64,000 nt of DNA from NCBI GenBank assembly GCA_002633005.1, contig NMRA01000020.1:89621-153620 (forward strand), written 5' to 3'. Source of the stretch: Phoronis australis (lineage: Eukaryota > Phoronida > Phoronidae). Of the stretch, positions 1-12,500 are shown one piece after another. The notes beneath the pieces are model-generated. The model saw only the letters and a list, made by a program, of their open reading frames with translations. It ran no database searches and was not told the origin of the DNA. Position 1 is the stretch's first letter. Each line of letters begins with the position of its first letter. Made by a program: the position numbers and the translations under genes.

Positions 1-384
1 CAAATAAAAAATACTAACATTGTCACAAGGGGGCAGAGCAGTAGTCGACTCGGCCCCCAAACATGATGGGATGTGTCATCTCCTGCTAAATTTGATAATA
101 AAGTTCCAGCGACTTGATATATAAACACTAACAGGGAAACTAAAAAACTTAACATTGCCATTAGATGGCACAATACTAGTCAGATCTACCTAAAAGCTGT
201 TGTTAACTGTTGTCATGTTTATAGGAACACACCAGCCTAATTTCAAGAAGATCCTGCAAGGGGTTCAGGAGAGACAGCTCTGGACTCTAAACGCCAGCAC
301 GGAAATGATGGAACCCCAGCCCAGACGACTACAATATGTCCAAATATACGATAGAGGGAGAATAGAAAGCAAGAGAACACTTAC
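1..384 (-). other. Partial intron of OSBPL5/8
   Basis: Intron after the donor at 384-383, continuing out of the window. The segment GCAGTAGTCGACTCGG near 38-53 resembles GCGGTAGTCGACTCCG near 58130-58146; each follows an AGGGG-rich stretch. This may be a small dispersed repeat but is too short to classify. Confidence 0.6.
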
Positions 385-570
385 TCTGCGTACTTATACA
401 CCCATTCTCCCGTGACTTTGTCTTGCTCAAACAGGCGTGGCACCCACTCCTGCCCTGTCAGTTTACGCTCCTTGCTGCCACGTCGCTGCTCGTCCTCTAA
501 GTAGAACTTCTCTTGTGTCGCTCTATCCTGATCACTGGCCCGAAGCGACTCGCTTACGTGAAACCACAGT
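385..570 (-). CDS. OSBPL8: OSBPL5/8 exon, end of ORD (last exon in window)
   Basis: 186 bp, acceptor TGACATTTCTAG, donor GTAAGTG. It encodes [20 protein letters not shown], a charged helix [16 protein letters not shown], then [20 protein letters not shown], which aligns with the C-terminal helices of the ORP8 ORD. It ends in phase 2 (GA|), so at least one more exon lies at negative coordinates. The chance frame extending to 761 is intronic. Confidence 0.94.
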
Positions 571-3500
571 CTAGAAATGTCAACAACAATACCCATGAGT
601 TCAACACGAAACACACTAGCCAATATCAGATCAAATAGAGCTGAAAGTCTTCGAAACATTTTCACAGTTTCTGTGAAATTCGTATAATTCCGTGAAATGG
701 CCATAAATTGGAAATTCCCAGTATGGGGGCAAAATACTTGTTGAGTGTTAGTGCTAATCAAACTAAATACCTTTAAGTACTTATGGAATCATCAACAATC
801 TTGTTTGGTCATATTTCATTAAATACCTTTAAGTACTTATGGAATCATCAACAAACTTGTTTGGTCATATTTCATTAAATACCTTTAAGTACTTATGGAA
901 TCATCAACAATCTTGTTTGGTCATATTTCATTAAATACCTTTAAGTACTTATGGAATCATCAACAATCTTGTTTGGTCATATTTCATTTCTTTTTACCTC
1001 TTCGTAGACAAGGGTGAATTAAGTCATTTGCCACCTTAAGCTCACAAATTTTTACCAAATGACGTCACATTAATTAGTAGTGGCTGGAATGTCAGCCAAT
1101 ACGTCAAGTGAATGCCTTAGTTCATGAGTTTACCGCTAGGTGAAAAATGCAAATGGTGGAGTGATAATCGAATAGAAAAATGTTGAATCTCCAAGTGAGT
1201 ATGGTAAGATCTTTCTTTCAAAGGGCTTGAATTCGTGCAGTTATATTTGCCGTATCATTTCTGCAGATAAATTTCTTCCAGCCATTATAATTTCAATGTG
1301 TGCGGATTAATATTCAACATGCAATTCGAGTGCGATATGAACGACTCTAAATTCTACACTTTCAATGTACGGACTTCCAACCCTGTTTGAATGCACTGTC
1401 GGTTTACTGACGAGAAACATACAAGCTGGCCAATAACATATGAAGTTTCACAACCTGGAAGCAATGCCTCTGACACAAGTACGTTAAACATAATTTAATA
1501 TGCATTCTACATCAAAGTCAGGCACCAGAATTTGCACGTACAAATCTCAGCTGTGGATCGGTCTGGAGCAAAAGCCCTCTTCATGAAACATTGACAGTAA
1601 AGTTATACTTTTACAGGATTTATATCACGAACAATAAGTTGTAAAAAGCTGAGAGTTCGAACGATTCACTTTGTCATTGCTCAAAAGATGGACTTCTGTT
1701 TACTTTAGACGATCCACATTCATAAATTTAGCACAATTAATACTAAAAGGATGCTTATAAAAGTTGACCAGACAGGGTAACAGGTTAGTAGCCGACATCG
1801 TGTGATGCCTTCACACTGCAAACAAACGAGTTATTACCAGGATAAACGAAAAAGTCAAGCAAAGCGGAAACGAGATCGAGTGACAATCTGTAATCGTATC
1901 TGAAAGATCTAAAATTTTGTCTGAATACTCGGGCAATAATTGGCTCCATACTTTTCCGACTCCAAGTTCTCTTGAAACTCAAAAGGCACCGTGTGTCGCT
2001 TTAGACGCTCGGTCTTCAACTGAGGTGTTACTCGCCAGAATGTCTCCATTCTCTGCAAGAAGACAACAGACACTTGGTGGCCATATGCCAGCAGGAAGTC
2101 TCAAAAACTACTGTACTCGTTCAGGTAAATGCCCAGGACAATAAAACTTGGAAACTGAAAAATCGGTGTGGGTATAAATCCTACCGTGGACATTAAAAAA
2201 AATTGAGAAGTTGGGGACGGGTGTTTACCCGAAAGGTTGGTTCTCTCAAAATTTTTGCACACAAGTACAAAAATATTAGAATGTACATTGGCCAAAAGAA
2301 CATTTCTCATCTTCTTCAGCAAAAAGTGAAATTTCACCCATCCCAATATGGCAAGGTGCTGCTGAAATTGAGTGTTGGTCTCCTAAAGGTTAGCATGGGT
2401 GATTAAACGTGAAAATTGGAAATTTCGGAATTTCCATTGAGCCGAACATGGCGTTAATCCAGATGAGTATGGTAATATTCTGTTAAGTCAGATCAAACCA
2501 TCAGCAAGGCATCACAGATCACATACAGTAGTTTTCAAAATAAATTGGACAGACTTGGACAAAGTTCTGTCAGACTTGGACAAGCTTCTTGCCAGCACTA
2601 GTTGGCAGTTAAGTTGAACTTTAGTTGCAGTAATATAGCATTTTTGTTGAAATTTACTAAATATTTAATGAAACCTCTTGCCACTAGGTGCTAATTGTTG
2701 ACTTCAAAAATGATTTGTCATGATTATGATAAAAAGCGCGAACCAATGCTTGTCGAGATTTTGTTGGGATTTAGCAAGGACTGAAGCATGGTTTTTTGCA
2801 CGCCAAATTTTAACAGTGTGCAGTTTATTTTGAAAGCCACTCTAACTTCGTGATACAGCAGGAAGCAAGTCAAATGGGTAAATTCAAACTACAATTAATC
2901 AATACAGCAGTTGCAAATCGATAATTAAGTCACGTCAAATCAGAAAATTCAGACCAGAATTGTTCAACTCAGCAATACAACCACTCAGTAACTTTACTTT
3001 GTCCACAGTCCACTAAACTAGCAGCCTTTGAAACAGAAAGGATATGGTAATGGACTGCCAGAGTTGCATTCCATAAAATTGAGAACCTCGTGAGACACAT
3101 GCGTCAAGAAACTGTTACTTATGAGCTGAAATTGTGATTGAAGTTTCCTTTATTCTTCAACATTCCAGCCTCCTCGACCAATCACTTCAGTTGTGAACAT
3201 TTCACTAGCACACTAGCCTTTGAGACCCACTGTGACATTGAAATATTGACTGATTTAATGAGAAAAGCAAAATCTTGCAAAAAGCTTGTTCTACGCAACG
3301 CACTTCATGTCAATAATAGGACTTAAGTATTCCTTCCGCAGCACACCAGGACCTGGGGGTATAATCTTTTTACTTGAGATTGAATGCAAAATAACTTTTG
3401 GCATTTTCTATAATTCTACTTTTCTGCGAACTCAAAATAAGCCTTTATTATTCTACGCTCGAATACACAATGGCCTAGACAGACAACATTCCAATCCTAG

Positions 3501-6500
3501 TTTGCACTGAATGGCCCCACCACTGAGGCTAAAACTTTGAGTCTGTACTCCCAAATTTCAAGTTTTTACTCGAGTCTTAAGCTCGAACCTAGGGGACATC
3601 AAATGTGAACTTGGACTAAAACATCATTTGCATACGCTCAAGCACAGAATAATAGACACGCATCACGAGTTTACAAAAAGTAGAACGGAGAACGCAAAAA
3701 AGATAATTTAGAGTTCGCTTTCGAGTAGAAAGACTAGAACCCTGCCCAAACTGATATCATGCACAGCGGCATGCACCATATATATGGTGCCCGGCCATCT
3801 CACCCCAGTGTCTTTGTCCTTCAGAGTAATTTCCTGGTCCCACTTGCCATCCAGAGTCGCTAGAGTCTCGCCACCTAACTTCAATTTGCCGTGGAACTTG
3901 TTAGTGTGGTCACTGCTACCCATGAATGGCTGAAACACCCAAGAAATGAATTGAACTTATCAGTAGCCTGGTGGTGGTTGACACATGATGCCATGGGTTC
4001 AAATCAAATGACACAACGAGGTACAGCTACTCTAAAAACAAAGATCTTTGTAACGAGACCCTTTCCCAGTAGAGATTTATTTCAATGAGGAAGAGATATG
4101 AGACCCACTGTGACATTGAAATATATGTCCTATCTATCTGTGCATATTTAACAAGTACCGGGGATTTCTTAAATATCTCCATCCGGAAGTGTGTTTGCGG
4201 CCAAAAAGAGCCTCCAGGGGGTTTTCAGAAAATGCGTTGGGGCCTTTCAGTAACTTGTATTACCACATGTAGCCCTGTCACTCAGGCATGGACTTTTCAT
4301 GCATGCTGTACGAGAAAGGATTCACTTTGTCCCCAACTTGGCTAGAGGTCTGACATCACTCTTGTAAACAAGTTTAAATTAGAAGTATGCTAACTGTTCT
4401 TTGCGAGATAAATAACTAAGAAATATTCACATCTTGCCCAGATCCTCTTCCAAGTACCAGACAAGCAAACAAACAACTTCCAAACGAGGGGCTTTTTAAC
4501 CTTGTTAACAGAAAATCTCCACAGGAGCTCTTTCTTGGTGCCGGATGGTTTGGTAATCCACGGTGCTGAGCCACCTGGCAATTTTTAGAGGAATTAACAC
4601 CACGTGAAGCAACAGTAAGTACAGTGAAATCTCATCAATTCAGAACACAGAGCCACATGTCTTTTCATGCTACGTACTTTAAACTGTATCACATCAGTCC
4701 ACCCGAGAACCACCGCTCAACACCAACACAGTACACACACCTTAAGCTTGAACTCGAGATCGGCCCTATAACCCGTCTTCTCACATTCGATATAGACCTT
4801 GCCACCCAGCTCCATACTCAGGGTACCAATGAGGATGCCTTTACAATGAGCGTAAGGCATCGTAACCACGTAGTCCTCTCCACGAGTCAGAAGGCTCAAA
4901 CGGCCCGAACCATCCATGATGGCTGACAAGGAGTTACCTGCGGACACAAGAAACAAATAATGGAGAACGACAAGTATTTTTTCAGATAAAAAACCGTAGT
5001 CTGTTGCTTCTCTATGAAAAAATTCCATCCAAACACCGAATCTCTTTAGTCTGGCTTAGTAAGCATGGTACGGTAAAAGCTTACCAATTTCAGACATGAA
5101 TAGAGTAAAGTTTCTGGAAATTCGAACAAAAATAAAGGCCAAAACGTCATTTTTCAAATGCTCACTGTATAGGCATAAAAGCACCTTGTGTTCATTGATG
5201 ACTGCGGTACTATATACAGTTTTCAAATAATCAAGAAAAACTGTCTTGTTGTTTACTCGTGTTGGATATTTTGATTAAATAAAATTTCATTGATCCGCCA
5301 TCATGATACTGCATCTGAATTTCAAGAAGTATTACCATAATGGCCAAAACTACTCATATTCAATTTTCAAGGGCTTCTAACATTGTAGTGTATTGTATCA
5401 CACCAGCTATGGCACATGAATATGCAAAAACATGAAACTGAATTCATTTACTTTGGAGGAAGAATGAGAAAACAAAATTTTACTTGTTTATGTTTACCAC
5501 ATTGAGACTATACTGACAAGATTTTACAATACTTGTTAGTCAGCCAAATGTCAGACTACATGTGAAGCACACAAATTTCCATGTCATCTTTATTGAATCA
5601 AATATTCTATCGAACGCTCAAGCCTGACATGTTTGCTGAAGTGTGCTCAGTGGACTAGAGCTTCTGTACCATTAGCAGAAGGTGCCGAATTCGAGTCCCA
5701 GTTGGGACAGAATTCTTTTCATAATAAGTGATGTGATGTGGCCAACAGGAGGCGTGCAGACCAGACTTAAAAATGCTTGCGTTTTTTGACCATGTGAATT
5801 AGCTGACAACTCACCATAAAATTTTGATTTGGCCAACACAGCGCAGGTTAGGCTGAAGCCATCTTGTCTGTTGGTAACATGGAAGACAGACACTGGAGGA
5901 TGATGGGATAGCTAGAAGCACAACAACATGTGGTTCAATTTCAAAATTAAAATCAAAGCCATAGCACAAACACGATTACCACCGAAACATGAGGACAAAT
6001 TGGCAAATACCATGTTGCCTTGGTTACCGAAATAACCAAACTGGACACTAAAATAAGCAAACACGAACAAGACTCCTGTGTTATTTTGCTTTTTAAAATG
6101 TTACTTCAAACAGCTAGTCACTGATTGAAGGTAATGAAAATTCAGATATGGTAAAGAAAAATTGTTTCACAAACTTCAGACCCCCTAGCAGGTGTGAGTT
6201 GGCCCTGTTATTTTTACACATCTGTGCTCCCCTCGAATTCACCGACATTAAACTCTACCACAGGGGAGATAATTGGGCCATCAGAAGCATAACAAATAGG
6301 ACAAAATATCGTAGAACTGATGCAAGAAACTGAGCAAATGCACTGCTGTTTTTCTCATAATGGAGGAGACACATATCGTGTCGGGATTCACGCCAAATGG
6401 TCTCCAAGGCCTCCTACCTGCTCAGCAATGTAGAACGTGCGACTGTTAGTCTTGGGATGTTTCCAATAGCAACGGAATGTCTCGCCCAAGATGGGATTGT

Positions 6501-9500
6501 ACGGCTTCTTCAGACCCTTAGGCTTCTTGTAAAAACCTGAGACGTACCACTTGACGATCAATTTCAACCGACTGTATGGGTCATCCTGCATCACGGCTCT
6601 GTGGAAGTAACATAGTATATAAAGTTATTGACTGACAGTTAAAGTGACACAAGAATTTTATGTACTTGAGATCAGCCTCAAGATGTATTCAAAGCCACAA
6701 CTTCAACAATCACAGCCCAATTCTTCGTTAGCTTTGTTAAAAGCTCAAGCAGCCAGTATTTAAGCGTATTTATTTGAGGTCACCAGCCTCGATTTCAGTT
6801 TTACCAAATGACTGGAAGCCATTCCCAGGAACCAGCGACATCATTTCCTGACAGCCTGCTCAAGCAAACACTGTGAGCTGAAAGTGTGTGTGCAGGTCCC
6901 ACCATCTCTGTAATTTAGTATTGACTACTGGTGAACATGTAGTTATAGAAAGACTGTCAATCACACTAAGTTTTGAAAAAAGTCTAAAATTGATTTTTAT
7001 CTGGAGGTGGTATCAGTGATTTGGCCCATACTTGCACCCATATAGATGACACAAAATTGTGAATAAGTGGATGGAATGCAACTTTTAGTTCACTCCAAGA
7101 TTCATGTGTGTAGACTTGAATTAAGTAATCGGCATTAATCACAACAATACCATCTGTAAAAAAAACATGAGACATGGTGAAATTTGAGTACCCGTGCGAA
7201 AAGTCCAGAGGCCATTTTACCAAAGGTTGCAAGTCCCATCGTAGCTGAAATGGTCATAGGCACAATGCAAAGGTGAAGTGTAACACTTCTTACAAGACAA
7301 ACGACCCTACAGATGAAAAGGCACTTATCGGAGTGCCTGTTATTCAATTGAGAAAACTGGTTCTCAAAATGCGGGACTCCTGTAAATGACTATTACCGAT
7401 GAAAATGTAATCTTAGTTCACATGAAAGTTGCAATCACATCTCCATAAGTTACGCTAATGAATTTGTCAATAAAATTTGAGGATAGGCCGTCTTAGTCTA
7501 CAACTGGACACGCGATCTTTGATAAAACATGCACAAGGAATAACTTCTAGTTCCTGAGCAAACTGAACTGTAGCTATGAACTTACTCTGACAGCAGATCA
7601 GCATGATAATAGTAGTTGCTGAACTTCTCCAGCAGTGAGTAGGGCTCTAGGATGAAAGTGGGCAGAACCACTTTGGACAGGTCCATTCCCGGCCGAACCT
7701 AGGGGGGATTATTTAGAAGGAATATTTCAATGTAACACAGATGAGTCCCTGGCCATAACCACTTTGGATAAGTCCATTCCTGGCCAAACCTAGGGGGATT
7801 ATTCAGTGTAACTTTCTTCCTATGAGTAGTTTTCTTCCTGAGTTAGGCGCTGTGATTTGCGAGATTTGCGTTTTCCAATGCGTGATTCGAAGTGCAGTCA
7901 AACAACATTATTTGAGCTTTTATAACTATTTTTACTGTATTTACGGTCATGTAGTCTTATGATAAGTATTTCTGTAGTGTATTAAGATTATATCAAACCC
8001 TCATCTACAAACATCAGTAACTAGTTTTAGTGTGTTATTCTTTCATACGTAGTCACGCTATTTGTATCTGACAAACGTGACAAAATAGTCATTGACAATG
8101 GATTGTACAACTTACAATGTTGAGATTAAGTTAGAATACCATATAAACATAAATCCACCTACGAATGATCTCATCTCTTCGTACAAACAACTACATTCAG
8201 AGTTAAACAGATGGAAAGCAAATCAAAGTTTTGAAATCAATCAATCAAAAGTAGTTGTTGCAGTAACACAATCATAGACCTCATTGTAGAATTGTTATAA
8301 CAATTACAATAAATGATTATTTGAACTCAAAAAAGACTAGCTTAGCGAGATTTTATATTTTGGTATAAAACACTTAGTGTGAGCTGAACTAACTCAAGTT
8401 TAAAGGAGAATGCCACCCGATGTAATTAGTCTTTTTACCGTCTTAATCGGTCTACATCCACATCGCCTCTTCAAAGGTCGACCTCACCTTGCTGAGAGGT
8501 GTCGCGTTAACCTGTGAGGAAGGTGAGAAACGACGCAGCGACGTCAGTGGTTCATCTGCAGAGTGAATGCGACTATATTGCAGAGCGTCGTTCCCGCTTA
8601 TCCGAACTATGAAGCTGCGAAGAAACCCGGTATATCAGTTTTTCAACATCCTCGAGAGCCAGAAACGCTTAGGAAGTGGCTCGCGGTAGTGAAGAATAAA
8701 AGGTAAGCTGTTAATAGCAAGTATGAGGCTGTGAAACATTCCATGTTTATGGCCGGCATTTCTTGATCAGTGTATCCTGGTTTGAACTGATTGCCTGTGA
8801 AACCTAACGATCCGACCCGTGAAGTCTTCGTCGGATGGGCTCTTGACTAAGTCGGGATTGGCGCCGGGCGAGTTGCCATGAGACATTTATTATTCTGCGT
8901 TCTGTTTCAAAATGAATTATTCTCACCCTAATCAATGCTTATATAAAACTGAAACAAAGTCTGTCTCATTAGATACAAATTGTAATGCCTTTGCAGTCAG
9001 TATTCGTGAATGCAATTGTTGAGAAGCCAGCAATAAATAAACCACTGCGTTACCGGCTTTTAATGCCAGCAATAAAGGTAATTGACCGAGCACCGAGGCC
9101 GTGTGAGCGCAAGCTAATTCAGTGTTTGATGACAGAAAGCTGTAATTTGTGAAACAATTGCACGATTTTATATGCTATGGTCGCATGTTAGGGGAATCTT
9201 TATTTAGAAATACAAATACATTATTCAAATCATTGATACTGTACAACCATTGCCCTGACAGTCTGTGGAAGGGGAACCCGACTTCGCGGACACCTACAAG
9301 CAAGTAGATTTTCTGTTTCGTGGGTAATTCACATAAATAATTACGTGCACATTATTTCTTTGGCTCACTATTATAGTCTTTTTGTAACTGGAGGTTTAGT
9401 TTCCAACTCAAGCTGATTTATGTTCGTGCCAGTCCCGGCGGGCGCGACGGGCCTGATCGGGTTCCGAGCCACTGGCCGGGATAACAAGCGTTTTGTGTGT

Positions 9501-12500
9501 TTAGAACTCAAAAATCACAAGTCCAAACAATACAGATCTAAGTTCTCCTGTCTATATTTCACGGAAGAATACTTCGAATTTATCTGTGAACAGAGCCTAA
9601 ACTCCTGCTACGCAACCTTGGTAAATTGGCCTGCCGAACGTTGTAGGCTACGGTGTGTCCACATACCAATAAATCCGTAAACAGCGAAATAAAACAACAC
9701 GTTTTTATAAGAACTAGTTGCATTTTTAAGGGTTTTGCATCGAAGTGTGAGGATTTTTTGGTGTTAAACGATGACTTCAAGCGATAAGCTGACACCAGTA
9801 ACCTGTGTTGTGAACTGCTGAACAGACTGCGTGTGAAACCAATGACGTCATTGGATAATTTCAACACCTCCGTCTGCCGTCAGGTGTCAGGTAACGCAAC
9901 CGAACATACCGTTATCGAGTAGAACTACTCAATCTAAACTGATACAAAATAGGTTGTTTTTGGGTGGCATTCTCCTTTGATAAGAATTTCATTCCACGAA
10001 CACAAGTCAACCATATAATTTTTCACTACGCGGTAGCAGAAAATCAGTCATTCTGCCACTATATATAGTTCACAAATTAATCCGTGAATACTCACCTGTT
10101 TCATTAATGACCAGATAATGCTCTTATTTTCATCTGCCACTTCCTCTGTCTGACAATTTGCACCTTGCTGGAAAGAAACAAAATGGAATTTCAGGTAGGT
10201 TAACTTGTGCCACTTCTAATTGCTGTGTGTTTACAAACCTGGGGCAAGGCAGGTTAACTTGTGCCACTTCTAATTGCTGTGTGTTTACAAACCTGGGGCA
10301 AGGCAGGTTAACTTGTGCCACTTCTAATTGCTGTGTGTTTACAAACCTGGGGCAAGGCATGTTAACTTGTGCCACTTCTAATTGCTGTGTGGTTACAAAC
10401 CTGGGGCAAGGCAGGAATAATTATCAGCTGTGGCAACACACTGATGGGTTTCCTTTTGTGCGCCGTACTCGTATCAGTTGTTCATTGTCATGCACAGAGT
10501 GACAACTTCCCCCTTACCCTAGTTATCAGATATCTGTGCATAGATCCTTCACTTAAAAGTGGGGTAAGTTGCACTACTGTAAGTTGTTCTAGGATAGGCT
10601 GTGTGTGGACGAAACTCAATCTTCCCTATCTAGTTTTTCCTCTATACCATTTCGGATACTTCCGAAACTGTTGCGCAACAGCAAAGTCTTTTGTGAAGAA
10701 AATGTAACAAGTAACAGATGAGCTCACCTCGCCAAGTTCGTCGGGTGCATTCTCATAGTACGTGGTCTCCAGTGGTTGTAGATTCTCGTCGCACACACGA
10801 TCCATTTCTTCTGATTCCGACTCTGACTCGCTCTTCTCACTTTTGCTGAACTCCTGCTCTCTGTCCGTCTCTTCCTTGTTCGTCTCCTCGTCCAAACCGT
10901 CCACTGTCATAGTAAAAAAATAACAGTGAAGACTCAAATGTCTAATTTCAGTTGGTAAAATATTAATACTGTATTCGCCCTAATAAGCGCCCAGGGCGCT
11001 TAGAAAAATTCGCTTCAGGAAGGGGGGCGCTTATTATAGCCCAAAGTGGTTGAAACCCAGTCTTCGAAACAGATGAAATCGTAAGCTAGAATTCATCAAA
11101 TTTACGCTCTGTGATGCATCTGTAACCTATGACAGAGTTTCTACAAAATTGCAGTGCATTGATATCAAACTTAGTTGTTAAATTACAAGCATTTTCGGAA
11201 AATCCCGGTGTGAAAACTCACCGACTGATGCTTCGCTGCCTCACAATCACCGATAGGTCAACTTGAATTCATGAGTAAAATATAGTTTTGACCCAACTAA
11301 TTACCTGAAGTCCTACTTAAGTAATCAAAATAGCGTCCCTAAGATTTTTAAGTTCCCGTGGAGTCGGGATCAACTGCATATTAAGTCCAAATCTGCACTA
11401 GATCGTACCCTGCAACACGAGAAAAATCTCTGGACCAAAACACAAGTTGTTGTCACATGACGTTTGTTTTGAAGTTCGTCTGCGTATTATAAGAATAAGC
11501 GAGCGCGTGCGTGTCAGCAGAGTTCATAGATCTAGGTGTGCAATTAAAGAAATTAACACAAGCAGTAAAGCAGAATGTGTTTTATTTAGCACTTGCTGGT
11601 CTCAACTGCTAAAAAATGTTCGAGAATTGTATCAGTAAAGCCGATATTGAGTCGCTGGGTGACTGGATGCTTGACAGTCCAACAGTTATTATTCAAGATA
11701 AGTAAAAGGGTGCGAAGGTGTTCACTATCAGTGGGTCATTTTGACTTTAAAAACACCAGTTACGATTAATTAAATAATTCCTCCTAAAATAACAAAAATG
11801 TTTGAAAACTTTCGGAAATAAGTGCCAGTATTTATTTCTTGCCGACGCTATGCTATCCGTTTCAGGAGTAGATAGTTCCCGAAGACTTATCTTCGATGAC
11901 AAGTACTTATATGTAGCGCGCGCTTTATGGCCACGTGCTTTTAACAAAGGTCAAGTTTTTATTAGTCTTCGATTCGCGGTTTTCACTTGTACAAAGAAAT
12001 TTGGATTCCTGTTTAGGGAGAAGATCTGAACGGGAAAGATACAATACAATCCCTATGACAAGTACGCTGCGTCTGTTCTGAAAGGCCAGACCATAATAGG
12101 ACACGTCCCTCGCAAGATCAGCGAAACTTTTGCGTGCTTTTTGAAGCACGGAGGAAGTTTGAAGTGTGTAGTCATAGCTAAATACTGACATAGTGGCAAC
12201 GCTCATGCTCTACAAATTACGCGCACATTAATTTTTTCAGGATAGTCAGATATTATTGATAAATTGGAGATGTTACTGTAGAATTTTAGAACTGTAATTC
12301 ATTTTTCGTATGTACACGACGTTCATGGGCTGGGTGCTTATTTTGGTAAAGTCTGAAAACGCGTAGGGGGCGCTTATAGCGGCATTGGCGCTTATTAGGG
12401 CAAATACGGTAGTTAATTTCTAATTGGCAGACGCCAAAGATTGTCCAGGATCTAGTTTCACAAAAATTGATCTGTTTTTGGGCTATAATCCAAAATCGGA

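Larger units (their letters stand above)
2053..7585 (-). other. Introns of OSBPL5/8 between ORD exons
   Basis: Covers introns 2053-3803, 3930-4740, 4938-5814, 5912-6417 and 6599-7585. No RNA gene, transposon protein or further exon recognised. Two small items: the 25-base match at 3220 and 4100, and a diverged foldback-family copy at about 7326-7398. Confidence 0.7.
10168..10727 (-). other. Intron of OSBPL5/8 filled by a family-A TIR repeat
   Basis: Nearly the whole intron is a diverged copy of the GTCCACACA-ended repeat (see 43536-44347), with a 54-bp tandem expansion at its left side. No other feature. Confidence 0.7.

Noticed and set aside
381-761. 126-codon minus-strand frame as one exon
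   Set aside because: Only 385-570 matches the ORP family; an acceptor AG at 572-571 and loss of similarity show the rest is intron.
1785-2144. Frames on both strands over 1.8-2.1 kb
   Set aside because: They shadow the real 101-bp exon 2052..1952, which is in another frame and completes the ORD.
11447-12206. Short frames inside the TTAA element as a transposase
   Set aside because: They are interrupted, on both strands, and lack any recognisable catalytic motif.
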